From assembly GCF_004698125.1 (NCBI RefSeq), contig NZ_SRHV01000005.1:310001-374000 (forward strand): a stretch of 64,000 nt of DNA. Direction: 5' to 3'. Position numbers and translations under genes: made by a program. The notes below the pieces were generated by a model that ran no database searches, was not told the origin of the DNA, and worked only from the letters and a program-made list of their open reading frames with translations. Source of the stretch: Halosimplex halophilum. Its GTDB lineage: Archaea; Halobacteriota; Halobacteria; Halobacteriales; Haloarculaceae. Below, piece by piece: positions 26,636-36,786 of the stretch. The first letter of the stretch is position 1. Each line of letters begins with the position of its first letter.

Positions 26636-27988
26636 ATGGTCGAACGCTTCGCGGACGAGGAGTCTGCGGTGTCGGGGGTCTCGCCCCGGTCGAGATGGAC
26701 GCGCGAGCAGGCCGCGCACATCCGGCGGATGCCCGAGACGGTCGCTCCGGTCGTCTACCCGCCCGAGGGGGTCCCGAACGAGGACGTGCACGTCTGGGAC
26801 ACGTGGCTGCTCCGGGACCGCCACGGGCGGGTCGCGACGGTCGACGGCTGGCAGGTCGCCTTCTCGCTGACGGCGGCTGCGGATCTGTTGCCGGGGACGC
26901 GCCACGACGTGGCGACCATCCGCTATTTCTACTCCCGCGACGGCCGGACCTGGCACAGCGGCGGGCGGGTCTTCGCCGAGGGCCGGGCGTTCGGGCAGCG
27001 CCAGTGGGCCGGGTCGGCGCTGTACGACGACGGCGACGTCTACCTCTACTACACGGCCGCCGGCGAGGCCGACGCCGACGAACTGCGCTACAGCCAGCGG
27101 ATCGCCGCCGCCTCCGGCGCGACGGTCCGGACGGGCGACGAGCGCGTCGCGTTCGACGGCGAGTGGGACCACCGGCTCCTCCTGCGGCCCGACGGCGAGC
27201 TGTACGAGACAGAGGCCCAGTCGCGGGCGATGACCTACACGTTCCGGGACCCCTGGTTCTACGAGAACCCCGAGACGGGCGAGACGTGCCTGCTCTTCGA
27301 AGCGAACGTCCCGGTGCCCGAGGGCAGCGACGCTTGCGGCGGTGACGACGCTCAGCAGGTGTACAACGGCTGCGTCGGCGTCGCAGTGTCGGAGTCGGGC
27401 GACCCGCTGGAGTGGGACCTGCGGCCGCCGATCCTCGACGGCGTCTGCGTCAACCAGGAGCTCGAACGTCCGCACGTCGTCCGCCGCGACGGTCGGTACT
27501 ACCTCTTCGTCTCGAGCCACGACCACACGTTCGCGCCGGGGATCGACGGCTACGACGGGCTCTACGGCTTCGTCGCCGACTCGCTGGGCGGCCCCTACCG
27601 CCCGCTCAACGACTCCGGCCTGGTCGTGACGAACCCCGCGAACGCGCCGTTCCAGGCCTACTCGTGGATGGTCCTGCCCCACGACGAGGAGCTGCTCGTC
27701 CAGTCGTTTTTCAACTTCTACGACTTCGCCGGCGACTCGGTCGACCTGATCGGCGAGCTGCCCGAGTCCGAGCAGCTGCGACGGTTCGGCGGGACGCTCG
27801 GCCCGACGCTCAGGCTCGCACTGGACGGCGACCGGACGCGGATCCGCGGGACGCTCGACGCGTGGCACCTCCCGACGGCCGATGCGGCGCTGCCCGACCT
27901 CGCACCGGACGAACCGGGGTCGACGCGCGCGTTCGAGGGCGGACGCGGTTCGTACGGCGCCGACGAGTCGAGCGCCGACGGGAACTGA
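26636..27988 (+). CDS. GH68 fructosyltransferase (levansucrase/inulosucrase type)
   Basis: A 450-residue glycoside hydrolase family 68 protein. The three catalytic residues are recognisable: nucleophile Asp55 in VWDTW, transition-state stabiliser Asp205 in TFRDP, and acid/base Glu277 in QELERPHVV. Other family phrases are GWQVAFSLTA, QWAGSALYDDGDVYLYYTA and FQAYSWMVLP. Members transfer fructose from sucrose to growing fructan or to water. There is no signal peptide, and an in-frame stop at 26615 rules out an extension, so the enzyme as read is cytoplasmic. It is followed by a convergent sugar ABC operon, which supports a role in fructosyl sugar use. Confidence 0.9.
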   Translation: MVERFADEESAVSGVSPRSRWTREQAAHIRRMPETVAPVVYPPEGVPNEDVHVWDTWLLRDRHGRVATVDGWQVAFSLTAAADLLPGTRHDVATIRYFYSRDGRTWHSGGRVFAEGRAFGQRQWAGSALYDDGDVYLYYTAAGEADADELRYSQRIAAASGATVRTGDERVAFDGEWDHRLLLRPDGELYETEAQSRAMTYTFRDPWFYENPETGETCLLFEANVPVPEGSDACGGDDAQQVYNGCVGVAVSESGDPLEWDLRPPILDGVCVNQELERPHVVRRDGRYYLFVSSHDHTFAPGIDGYDGLYGFVADSLGGPYRPLNDSGLVVTNPANAPFQAYSWMVLPHDEELLVQSFFNFYDFAGDSVDLIGELPESEQLRRFGGTLGPTLRLALDGDRTRIRGTLDAWHLPTADAALPDLAPDEPGSTRAFEGGRGSYGADESSADGN

Positions 27989-28125
27989 CTGCTCGCGGCC
28001 CGGACGCGGCATCCGCCGTCCGCGTCGCCACTGCGTCCGCCGGGACGCTCGAACGCGGAGTCCGGACCATCGAAAGAACGAGCGACGGCGGGCGTCGCCG
28101 GTCGGCCAGCGCGGCGCCGCTGGCG

Positions 28126-29310
<1,185 letters not shown>

Positions 29311-29312
29311 GG

Positions 29313-30290
29313 TTACTCCTTGAGCGCCCCCTGCGTGAGGCCGCTGATGATCTTGTCCTGTGCGACGACGACGAGGATCGCGACCGGGACGATCGCCACG
29401 AGGCTCGCTGCCGCCTGGAGGTCGTAGCGGGTGGTGTACTGCGTCTGGAACGCGAGCACGCCGTCGACCACCGGCGCCCACTCCGCGGCGCTGTTACCCG
29501 TCATCAGATACGAGAAGAAGAACTCGGTGTACACCGTGATGAAGGTGAGAATGCCGGCGGTCGCGACGCCCGGCGCCGAGAGCGGCATGATCACGCGGAA
29601 CAGCGCGCCGACCCGGGTCGTCCCTTCGACTCGCGCCGCCTCTTCGAGTCCGTCCGGGATCTGGCCGTAGAACGTGGTCAGGATGAAGATCGCCAGCGGC
29701 ATCGTGAACGCGCTGAGCGGCGCGACGACCGCACCGGGTGTCCCGTACACCTCCACCGGGAGCGTGAACAGGCCGAGCATCGGGACCTGCTGGTTGAACG
29801 CCCGGAACAGCGGGATGAACAGCGTCGCCGGCGGGAAGAAACTGAACACCAGAAGCGAGAACAGCAGCGGCGTCTTCCCGCGGAACTCCAGGCGACCGAA
29901 CGCGTACCCGGCGAGGCTTCCGACGAGGAGCACGAACAGCGTCACCGTGAACGCGTAGAAGAGGCTGTTGAACATGAACCGCGCGAACGGGACCTGCTGG
30001 AAGACCTGGATGAACGCCGACATGTCGATCGTGGTCGGGACGAGCGGGATGTCGGTCTGTCCGGGGGGCGCCATCGCAACGTTGAACAGCCAGTACAGCG
30101 GGAACAGCGAGGTTGTCAACAGGGCCCCGCCGAGGAACACCAACATGACGGCGTACGCCTTCTCCGGGTGCCGGATCCAGTCGTCCGCCCACCGCCCGAT
30201 GGGGGATTTGTCCTCCCCGTCGCCGTCCGTTTCGTCGTCCGATCCGTCGAACGTCTCCGCGTCTTCGTGGTTGCGTGCGTCGATACTCAT
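29313..30290 (-). CDS. Carbohydrate ABC transporter permease (MalG type)
   Basis: A 325-residue permease with a long acidic cytoplasmic N-terminus (about 45 residues) and six hydrophobic segments. The EAA loop that contacts the ATPase reads LEEAARVEGTTRVGALFRVIMPL. It ends GLTQGALKE, like other MalG-family proteins. Its start is one base after the stop of the upstream permease gene, so the two are tightly coupled. Confidence 0.92.
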   Translation of the reverse strand: MSIDARNHEDAETFDGSDDETDGDGEDKSPIGRWADDWIRHPEKAYAVMLVFLGGALLTTSLFPLYWLFNVAMAPPGQTDIPLVPTTIDMSAFIQVFQQVPFARFMFNSLFYAFTVTLFVLLVGSLAGYAFGRLEFRGKTPLLFSLLVFSFFPPATLFIPLFRAFNQQVPMLGLFTLPVEVYGTPGAVVAPLSAFTMPLAIFILTTFYGQIPDGLEEAARVEGTTRVGALFRVIMPLSAPGVATAGILTFITVYTEFFFSYLMTGNSAAEWAPVVDGVLAFQTQYTTRYDLQAAASLVAIVPVAILVVVAQDKIISGLTQGALKE

Positions 30291-30291
30291 G

Positions 30292-31287
30292 TTATGCGAA
30301 CCCCAGGTTCTGATTGCTTCGGCGGATGAATCCGAGGTATATCGTGATGAACAACCCGACGACGATCGCGATCAGTACGCTCACGGCGGCCGCAGAGCCG
30401 TACAGCGTCGCCGACCCGAACATCATCTGGGTGACCAGACAGGTCATCGACGGGACGGTCGAACACCCGACGCCGGTCGACTCGATGATGCCGTACACCC
30501 GGAGCGCGCCCATCGTCCGGAACAGCATCGCGACCATCAACACCGGGAAGACCAGCGGGAACGTGATGTGGCGGAACCGCTGCCACCGGGAGGCGCCCAT
30601 CACGTCGGCCACTTCGTAGAGATCCTGGTTGACGCTCTCCAGGCCCGCCAGGATCAGCAAGGCCATGAACGCCGAGGTCTTCCAGATGTCCGCGACCGTC
30701 ACGATGACGAACCCGTCGAAGGTCGTGTTGAGGGGGAGACTCGAGAAGAGCCCGATCTGTTGGAGCGGCTCGGTCAACAGGCCGTAGCCGGGCCGGAACA
30801 GCAGGAAGAAGATCATCCCCTGGATGACGATCGGGATCGCCCACGGCAGGATGATGAGCAGCCGGACGAGCCGTCGGCCCCTGTACTCGGCTCTCATCAG
30901 CATGGCGTAGAGGAATCCGAGCAGCGTCTCGCCGGCGACGCTCAACACGGCGAAAAGGACCGTCATGAACAGCGCCTGTTCCAGGATCGGCGTCTGGAAC
31001 GACGGGTCGACGAACGCCGCCGGAGCCAGCGCATTGTCGTTCGTGAGCAGCGCAACGTAGTTGCTGAACCCGACGAACTCCCCCAGGTTGCCGCCGGTGA
31101 TCACGTCGGCGAAAAACGACATCCTGACGGCCGACGCCAGCGGCCAGAACGCGAACAACAGCAACACGAGGAACCCCGGGGCCAACAACAGGTACGCGTA
31201 CGCTTGCTCGCTTAGATTCTCCGTCCACGTCGCGATCCGAGTCAGTATCCCGTCGGACACCTCCGGGCCCGCCTGTTCAGTTGCCAT
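30292..31287 (-). CDS. Carbohydrate ABC transporter permease (MalF type)
   Basis: A 331-residue permease with six or seven hydrophobic segments. The EAA loop reads LYEVADVMGASRWQRFRHITFPL. The ATG at 31287 is preferred over a GTG four codons earlier because the complement carries GGAGGTGA 8 bases before it, one of the few clear Shine-Dalgarno sequences in this window. It is the second gene in the operon, 158 bases after the binding-protein gene; that gap could allow processing or attenuation so that the binding protein is made in excess. Confidence 0.92.
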   Translation of the reverse strand: MATEQAGPEVSDGILTRIATWTENLSEQAYAYLLLAPGFLVLLLFAFWPLASAVRMSFFADVITGGNLGEFVGFSNYVALLTNDNALAPAAFVDPSFQTPILEQALFMTVLFAVLSVAGETLLGFLYAMLMRAEYRGRRLVRLLIILPWAIPIVIQGMIFFLLFRPGYGLLTEPLQQIGLFSSLPLNTTFDGFVIVTVADIWKTSAFMALLILAGLESVNQDLYEVADVMGASRWQRFRHITFPLVFPVLMVAMLFRTMGALRVYGIIESTGVGCSTVPSMTCLVTQMMFGSATLYGSAAAVSVLIAIVVGLFITIYLGFIRRSNQNLGFA

Positions 31288-31445
31288 GGCGGCTGTCACC
31301 TCCCTGTGCGATTGCCCGCCCTTGTGGTACGAGCATCGACCGCACGTTTTTCTTGCGGATAGTTATCATTATCGTTCGTTTTAGCTGTGGGTTAACTCCT
31401 GTGGGCCCGACCGCCGTCGGGACAGAGTCGGTCGGTCGGACGCGG

Positions 31446-32912
31446 TCACCCCGACTGCTCCTCGATCGCGGCGATCTGCTCTTGCATCGCCGTCGCCGCC
31501 TCCTGGGGCGTCTGCTCCTGACGGAGCGCCGCGTTGACCTCCTCGGCAACGATGCTCCGCTGGTTCGGCCACACCGACGTCGTCGGGCGGGGGATCAGGT
31601 TCTCCGTCGAGTACTGGAGCGCCTCGAAGTACGGCCCGTACGTGTCGCTCTGCTCGACGTAGCTGTACAGCTCGGGCTTCGGCGGCATGAAGTTCGCCGT
31701 ATCGAACTGGTACTTGAGGACTGAGTCCTCCCACCACGCCTTGATAACTTCCTTCGCGGACGCCATGTTGTCGGTGTAGGGGTTCATCGACATGATCCAG
31801 CCGCCCTGGGCGTGCCAAGACCCGTTCGGCCCTCGCGGCAGCGGCATCACGCCGAGTTCCATGTCCGTCCCCTCGAAGGCGGTCACGGCCCCGCCGATGG
31901 AGTACGTCCAGTTGCGCTGGGTGACTGCGCTCCCGTCCTCGAAGAGGCTCTTCGTGTCCGGTTCGCTCCAGCCGGCCACCTCCACGGGCGAGACGCCCTC
32001 GATATCCATCGGCGCGCTGCCCGTGCCGTGAATGATGTCGACTGCGGCCTCGATCCCGTCGATGGACTTCTCGGAGTCGAGGGTGACGGGACGGTCGCCG
32101 ATCGGACCGAAGAGGTTGTCCCGCCCGCCGAAGAAGGCGCCACCCATGCTCGTGAGGAACTCGTTGAACGTACAACACGCCAGCCCGGCGTAGTTGTTCC
32201 CCTGCCAGAGGTGCCCGTAGTCGACGTCGGCTCCGTCCACGGCCTCGGAGACGATCTGGGAGAACGTCCCCCACGTCGGCGGGTCCCCGCGCCACGTGTC
32301 GAAGTCCGAGTCGCCGTAGCCCGCCTCCCGAAGCAGGTCCTTCCGGTACGTGATGGTCGGGAAGTCGGGGAAGACCGGAACCGAGTACAGGTCGCCGGTC
32401 TCGGGGTGGGTCCCCGTGTTGATCATCGACTGGACGCCCTCCTCTCTGACCCGGGAGATGAACTCGTCGTCCATCTCCTCTTCGAGGTTGACCAGGTCGC
32501 CGCGGACGATGAACGGGATCGTCCACCCGTTGTCGGTCAACACCAGGTCCGGATCGGACTCCTCCGCGTTGATCGCGGTCCGGAGCTGCTGCTGTTTGCT
32601 GCCGGTGTCCTGGGGCGGCCGAGTCATCTCGATCGTGATCGAGTCGGGCACGCCCGCTTCGTGCAGGACCTCGGGGAACCCGGCGTCCACGAACTGCGGC
32701 CCCGAGAAGACGGTGACCGTGCCGCCGATATCGTCGCCGCTCGTTCCCATCGGCGTCGCGGTGCCGTCGCCGCCGTCGCCACCGTCGCCACCGCCGCCAC
32801 CGCTACAGCCGGCGAGCCCGGCGGCCCCCGTCGCACCGATCGCCTTCACCATCCGGCGCCGCGAGATGCTGGTTCCTCGGCTCTCCGTTTCGGTTGAGTC
32901 ACTATCGACCAT
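31446..32912 (-). CDS. Carbohydrate ABC transporter substrate-binding lipoprotein
   Basis: A 488-residue extracellular solute-binding protein of family 1. The N-terminus has a twin-arginine signal (ISRRRMVKAIG) and lipobox Cys36 (AGLAGC), followed by a Gly/Asp-rich linker. The binding domain shows typical phrases: VPVFPDFPTITYRKDLLREAGYG, GNNYAGLACC and WSEPDTKSLFEDGSAVTQRNW. First gene of the operon SBP-MalF-MalG-ATPase. The bound sugar is unknown; the GH68, GH32 and fructokinase genes nearby suggest a fructosyl sugar. A TATA-like ctatttaaat (32936-32945) centres about 28 bases before the ATG. Confidence 0.92.
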   Translation of the reverse strand: MVDSDSTETESRGTSISRRRMVKAIGATGAAGLAGCSGGGGGDGGDGGDGTATPMGTSGDDIGGTVTVFSGPQFVDAGFPEVLHEAGVPDSITIEMTRPPQDTGSKQQQLRTAINAEESDPDLVLTDNGWTIPFIVRGDLVNLEEEMDDEFISRVREEGVQSMINTGTHPETGDLYSVPVFPDFPTITYRKDLLREAGYGDSDFDTWRGDPPTWGTFSQIVSEAVDGADVDYGHLWQGNNYAGLACCTFNEFLTSMGGAFFGGRDNLFGPIGDRPVTLDSEKSIDGIEAAVDIIHGTGSAPMDIEGVSPVEVAGWSEPDTKSLFEDGSAVTQRNWTYSIGGAVTAFEGTDMELGVMPLPRGPNGSWHAQGGWIMSMNPYTDNMASAKEVIKAWWEDSVLKYQFDTANFMPPKPELYSYVEQSDTYGPYFEALQYSTENLIPRPTTSVWPNQRSIVAEEVNAALRQEQTPQEAATAMQEQIAAIEEQSG

Positions 32913-32935
32913 GCACTTCCCACGTATTCCCTATA

Positions 32936-32945
32936 CTATTTAAAT
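32936..32945 (-). promoter_or_regulatory. TATA-like promoter of the sugar ABC operon
   Basis: Coding-strand atttaaatag lies about 27 bases upstream of the start at 32912, giving a leader of about two bases. Confidence 0.55.
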
Positions 32946-33080
32946 TCTTGGACAGCGTTCTGACACGGTACGTGCCGGTTGGCTACACGAGCGGTCGGGA
33001 CCGACGGGAGTGGGCCGGGGCGGCCCGTCCCGCGGGGCCCGTTCACTGGTCGGTTCGGGTGGTCGCCCACATCGTCTGCG

Positions 33081-34148
33081 TCACTTGATGTCCGTGATCG
33101 TCATCTGGATCGCCCGGATGTCCTCCAACACGGCGCCGTACCCGCCGATGGTATACTCCTCGTCGCCGGATCGGACCCGGAGCGCGGCCTGGATGAACTG
33201 CTGTGCGAACGTCACGTCGCGGTCCTCGTAGATGTCCGTGTAGATCACGTCGACGACCTCGCCCTCGATCTCGACGGCCTCTCTGCTCTCGGTATCGACC
33301 CCCTCAACGCGGACGGTGACGGTCTCGTCGTCGGTTCGGACCGACTCGATCTCCCGGATGAGCTCGCGGATGCTCACGAAGGTCGTCGGCGTCCCCATCG
33401 AGGCCGAATACAGCGTGTCCCAGGGCTCCCACAGCTGGATCTGGTAGTACCAGTGGAGGATCGAGCCGAGCGTGTTGTCGTCGACGACGAGTCCGTACTG
33501 CCCGTCCCACTCGTTGTCGACGGCGAGCGCGGCGAACGAGCCGTCGACCAGCGCGATGAAGTGGGCGGCCGCCTCGCACTGGCGAACCTCGAACGCCACG
33601 TCGGGAAAGAGGTGCGGCAGGTCCGTGTCCGCGCCGGTCTCCCCCGTCTGTACCGCGATCCGGATCACGACATCACGGTCGATCGCGTCCCGGAGCGGGT
33701 CCGCCAGTTCGAGGAGTTCGTCGGGGGTCACGCAGAGATGCACCGTGTGTTCCGCCGCATCGATCCGCGCGGTCGCTTCCCTGACCGTCGCCGCGTGGGT
33801 CTGGAAGACGCTGATGTCGGTCTGCTCGAAGCGCGGCCGCTCCCAGACCGCTTCGAGGCGGTCGGCGCCGTCTTCCAGCTCCGTCGCGCGGTCGCGGAGC
33901 TCTTCGGCCGCCGCCGAGACGTTGGCGATGCGGCCCCGGAGCGACTCCCGCTCGTAGGTCTCGACGTACCCCTCGTCTTCCAGGTCTCTGAGCACGTCGT
34001 AGAGCCGTGACCGCGGCACGGAACAGACACTCGCGAGCTCCGCGACCGATGCATCACGCAACTGGAGCAATCCGAGGTACGCCTCCGCCTCGTACCCGGA
34101 GAACCCTGCGTCGGCGAGCACCCCCTCCAGTTCGTCGAGGTCGTCCAT
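33081..34148 (-). CDS. TrmB-family sugar-responsive transcriptional regulator
   Basis: A 355-residue protein. The N-terminal winged helix is clear (YEAEAYLGLLQLRDASVAELASVCSVPRSRLYDVLRDLEDEGYVE, about residues 18-62; only the pattern is quoted as ASVAELASVCSVPRSRLYDV). A coiled-coil linker follows (AAAEELRDRATELEDGADRL), then an effector domain around DELLELADPLRDAIDRDV. The C-terminal part (about 240-355) resembles the TrmB sugar-binding region. In haloarchaea TrmB controls sugar uptake and gluconeogenic genes. It lies just upstream of the ABC operon in the same direction and is divergent from an IclR gene. Confidence 0.9.
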   Translation of the reverse strand: MDDLDELEGVLADAGFSGYEAEAYLGLLQLRDASVAELASVCSVPRSRLYDVLRDLEDEGYVETYERESLRGRIANVSAAAEELRDRATELEDGADRLEAVWERPRFEQTDISVFQTHAATVREATARIDAAEHTVHLCVTPDELLELADPLRDAIDRDVVIRIAVQTGETGADTDLPHLFPDVAFEVRQCEAAAHFIALVDGSFAALAVDNEWDGQYGLVVDDNTLGSILHWYYQIQLWEPWDTLYSASMGTPTTFVSIRELIREIESVRTDDETVTVRVEGVDTESREAVEIEGEVVDVIYTDIYEDRDVTFAQQFIQAALRVRSGDEEYTIGGYGAVLEDIRAIQMTITDIK

Positions 34149-34220
34149 AGCCTAACAGCGGGGTCGACCCTCAAAAACTTCTCTGCCGATCCCGTCGCCC
34201 GAGTGATCCGTCGGGCGGGC

Positions 34221-34256
34221 CGTTCGAATATGGCGAACGCTTTTGACGGATCCGTC
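34221..34256. promoter_or_regulatory. Candidate operator palindromes between TrmB and IclR genes
   Basis: Two palindromes lie in the 120-base divergent region. CGTTCG-7-CGAACG spans 34221-34239, and the perfect 12-base GACGGATCCGTC spans 34245-34256, ending 12 bases before the IclR start. They are in a good position for autoregulation by either flanking regulator. Confidence 0.4.
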
Positions 34257-34268
34257 CGTGGACCAGGT

Positions 34269-35009
34269 ATGGATACGGACCGCGTCAGCGCGACCGCTAC
34301 CTCCCTGGAGATACTCGAGTCCCTCCGGCGGCAGGGTAGCGCGGGCGTCACGGCGATAGCGGAGGACATCGGTGGGTCGAAAGCGAACGTCCACAAACAC
34401 CTCGCGACCCTCGAAGACGCGCGTTTCGTCCGATCGACGGACGGGCAGTACGAACTCGGACACCGGTTTCTCGGGTTCGCCGTCGCGGGGAAACAGCGGG
34501 AACCGGTCTACATCGAGGGGCTCAACAACCTGGCAAAGCTCGCGGACGTGACCGGCGCGACGGCGATACTCGTCGTCCGGGAGGGGCTCGAAGCGGTCTA
34601 TCTCCACACGGTCACTCCGGTCGGTCGGGTCGGGACGGATCCGCTCGAAGGCCGTCGGGGGCCGCTCACCGAGATCCCCGGCGGACTCGCTATCCTCTCG
34701 TGTTACTCCCCGGAGCAGCGCCGATCGCTCGTCGAGGAGGCCGTCGGCGAGACGGACCGCGTCGAGCCGATCCTCGACAGACTCCGGACCGCAGCACAGG
34801 AGTCGGTCCTCGTCGAACGGGCCGAGCCCGCCGGTAGACCGGAGGAGATCGTCGCACCAGTCACCGGACCTGACGGCGATCCCGCCGGCGCCGTCGGCCT
34901 CGAACAACCGACGACCAGCGACGAGAGCGAGCGTGTCGAGGCGGATCTCCGGAAACTCGTCCGGAACACCGCCGGGACAATATCCAACCGATTGTCGCTG
35001 ACGCAGTGA
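34269..35009 (+). CDS. IclR-family transcriptional regulator
   Basis: A 246-residue regulator with an N-terminal winged helix (SLEILESLRRQGSAGVTAIA, then GSKANVHKHLATLEDARFV) and a GAF-like IclR effector domain (LANLA-like NNLAKLADVTGATAILVV and VGTDPLEGRRGPLTEIPGGLAIL). IclR proteins bind small metabolites and usually regulate adjacent catabolic genes. ATG 34269 begins at MDTDRVSATATSLEIL; an upstream in-frame ATG at 34203 lies inside the palindromic operator region and is less likely. Divergent from the TrmB gene at the edge of the sugar cluster. Confidence 0.9.
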   Translation: MDTDRVSATATSLEILESLRRQGSAGVTAIAEDIGGSKANVHKHLATLEDARFVRSTDGQYELGHRFLGFAVAGKQREPVYIEGLNNLAKLADVTGATAILVVREGLEAVYLHTVTPVGRVGTDPLEGRRGPLTEIPGGLAILSCYSPEQRRSLVEEAVGETDRVEPILDRLRTAAQESVLVERAEPAGRPEEIVAPVTGPDGDPAGAVGLEQPTTSDESERVEADLRKLVRNTAGTISNRLSLTQ

Positions 35010-36150
35010 CCCCCATCCGTTCGCTGACTTCGAACGAAGCTGCGCACCTCCCGGGTCGGGTGAGTTATTGCTGATGTTTGCAGCGGATCGCGGCGACGAT
35101 TCCGGCTCGGCGCCGTTCTTGACACCGATCCAATTCTGTTGCGATCCACTTCACAACAGACTCGCGTCCTCGGTAGTACCACCGCGTGTAGATTACACTG
35201 GTAATATTGTAATCGGTTCGGGGTCCGACCGGCAAGTCGCACGGTTGTACATCCGGGTCTCCCCCGGTCGGATCGACGCCGATGCGAGTCCCGGAGGCTC
35301 CGATCGCGGTTCTGTTGAAGACGGATCCGACGACAAATTATAAAATACGAATATATCTACTATATCTATCACTATATCTATCCTGTACCGTCGTCGGCCG
35401 AGATCTGACGCCGGTCCGGAGCGATGCCACCGCTCGGTCGATCGATACCGTACCGAGACGGGTGGTACCGTGCGGATGCCCTCCGGACCGGAACGTGACG
35501 GCCGGCGGCGACTCCCTCAGTATCGAACGCATCGACGGTCGACCCCGCCACGGCGTTCACGCCACGGATCCCGCGAGATTCCGGGCCACACCGGCGACAC
35601 AGCTCCGAAACGCGTCCGGCCGCTCGCCGATACACGAGCTCGGTCGCAGCGCGATACGCCGCCGACGTGTGGCGAGGGATCACCGTCGGGACGGGATATC
35701 GACCGCTTCGACCACCTGCCGAGTATGCGCGCGGCGATTCGCAAATGTCCGCCCGCGCAATCGATGGGACCTGACCCCGTCGACTCGTTCGATCGCGGAT
35801 GCCCCGGCGCCCTCTGACATCGGCAGGGAGTTTCAGCGCGGAGTGGTCGGCAATTCGCCGGGAATCACGGCATGTGCCGTGGACGGTGTATCCCACGGGC
35901 GGTCGCCGCATTCCCCGGGACTCCGCCCGCACTCACACTCCCGGACCGGCGCGTGACTGTGGACTCCGTCCTGCGGAGCGGCCGCACCCGCGAGGCTCGG
36001 GGGATCGTCGTCGGTGCGAACCCCGACTCCTCACCGATCTATCTCGGCCGATATTTGTATTTGGAATATGGTACGAATCCGGATTAATAACGAAGTAAAT
36101 ACTTCATTAGCTGAGTCAGCAGCCGCTCGCGGTCACTCGCGAGGGGTGGC
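35010..36150. other. Gene-free stretch with AT-rich tracts
   Basis: No frame here has haloarchaeal protein composition; those present are Arg/Ser/Pro-rich. AT-rich tracts occur at 35195-35216, 35335-35385 and 36050-36110. Within the second there is a perfect tandem duplication of 12 bases. The phrase tgttgcgatccacttcacaacag (35137-35159) holds a short inverted repeat and may be a mobile-element scar. It lies between the sugar cluster and a decayed TnpB-type element, so it may be accumulated debris. Confidence 0.5.
35359..35382. repeat. Tandem 12-base duplication
   Basis: The unit actatatctatc occurs twice in direct succession (35359-35370 and 35371-35382) inside an AT-rich tract. Confidence 0.8.
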
Positions 36151-36160
36151 TTGACATCCT

Positions 36161-36180
36161 CCTCCGCGTAAACGCGGAGG
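36161..36180 (-). ncRNA. Right-end hairpin, possible omega-RNA 3' remnant
   Basis: The perfect stem cctccgcg/cgcggagg encloses the loop taaa. In intact TnpB elements the guide (omega) RNA covers the 3' part of the gene and the right end, ending at a similar structure. Here only the remnant sequence is seen; expression is not shown. Confidence 0.4.
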
Positions 36181-36200
36181 AATCCCGAGCGGTGGGAGTT

Positions 36201-36440
36201 TCAGGTGTGCAGTCCAATCATCGGACTACCAGTCCTTTCGGGTACGGGTAGTCCCACAGCATCGGACTGGTGGACTGCTGGCGGTGCCAAACCGCCGTTA
36301 CCCCTATCTTCGACCACTGTTTGGCGTCCCGATGTTGTTTTGGCCACAGGGACACCAGCAGGCGTCAGCAGAGTTGGGGGTATCGTGATGCTCGCTTTGA
36401 GCAGTCGGCACAGACACACTCCTCTGGAATGTGCGTTCAC
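36201..36440 (-). pseudogene. TnpB C-terminal fragment
   Basis: A 79-codon open stretch ending PMIGLHT. Its last 35 residues (VVEDRGNGGLAPPAVHQSDA and on) look like the C-terminal tail of haloarchaeal TnpB/OrfB proteins. The expected zinc ribbon upstream is only partly traceable and shifts frame: a neighbouring frame reads ECVCADC. The RuvC catalytic parts are missing. A decayed, non-functional fragment. Confidence 0.55.
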
Positions 36441-36786
36441 CGACTGGTCTTTCGGATACTGCCTCGTTACGCGGGCGGACGGACCGCCTCCGTAGGACGG
36501 TTCGGAATCCGCTCCGTTCCGACCGATTCCTACTCCTCGGTACAGCGGCCTGTCACTTAAACATCAGCGTGGGAAACTCGGGGCAGCGTTTGAACGAGGG
36601 TTCGTTACCACAACTGACGGCGCGTATCCACGGCCTGAAGGCCATGGTATTGCGCCTGTTCAGTCTATAACCCGGTCGGCGAGTCGCGATGTCGGCGGGG
36701 GTCAGGAGAACCGATTCGGGTCAGAGCGAAAGGACACCGGTCGACCGCATCCCGGCCCGAGCGCCCGTGTCGGGCGTCACTCGAAG

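Larger units (their letters stand above)
36151..36665 (-). mobile_element. Truncated TnpB-type (IS200/IS605-like, IS1341) element
   Basis: The complement reads as an element whose 3' end lies near 36151. A broken frame ends at a TGA (36201-36203) with the tail EDRGNGGLAPPAVHQS, resembling haloarchaeal TnpB tails as I recall them. About 20 bases after it comes a strong hairpin typical of the right end. At the other side, 36628-36647 holds a 9-base-pair hairpin with one mismatch (ccacggcct/aggccatgg), a candidate left-end structure. The total of about 510 bases is far shorter than an intact 1.3-kb tnpB element, so it is internally deleted and non-functional. Exact boundaries are uncertain. Confidence 0.6.

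Noticed and set aside
31277-31369. 30-codon frame (MITIRKKNVRSM...) before the MalF-type permease
   Set aside because: It overlaps the permease start by about 11 bases in another frame and is too short to judge; it could be a leader but nothing supports it further.
35282-35956. 224-codon plus-strand frame and 184-codon minus-strand frame (35378-35932)
   Set aside because: Both are rich in Arg, Ser and Pro, lack acidic bias and motifs, and overlap each other. Taken as non-coding.
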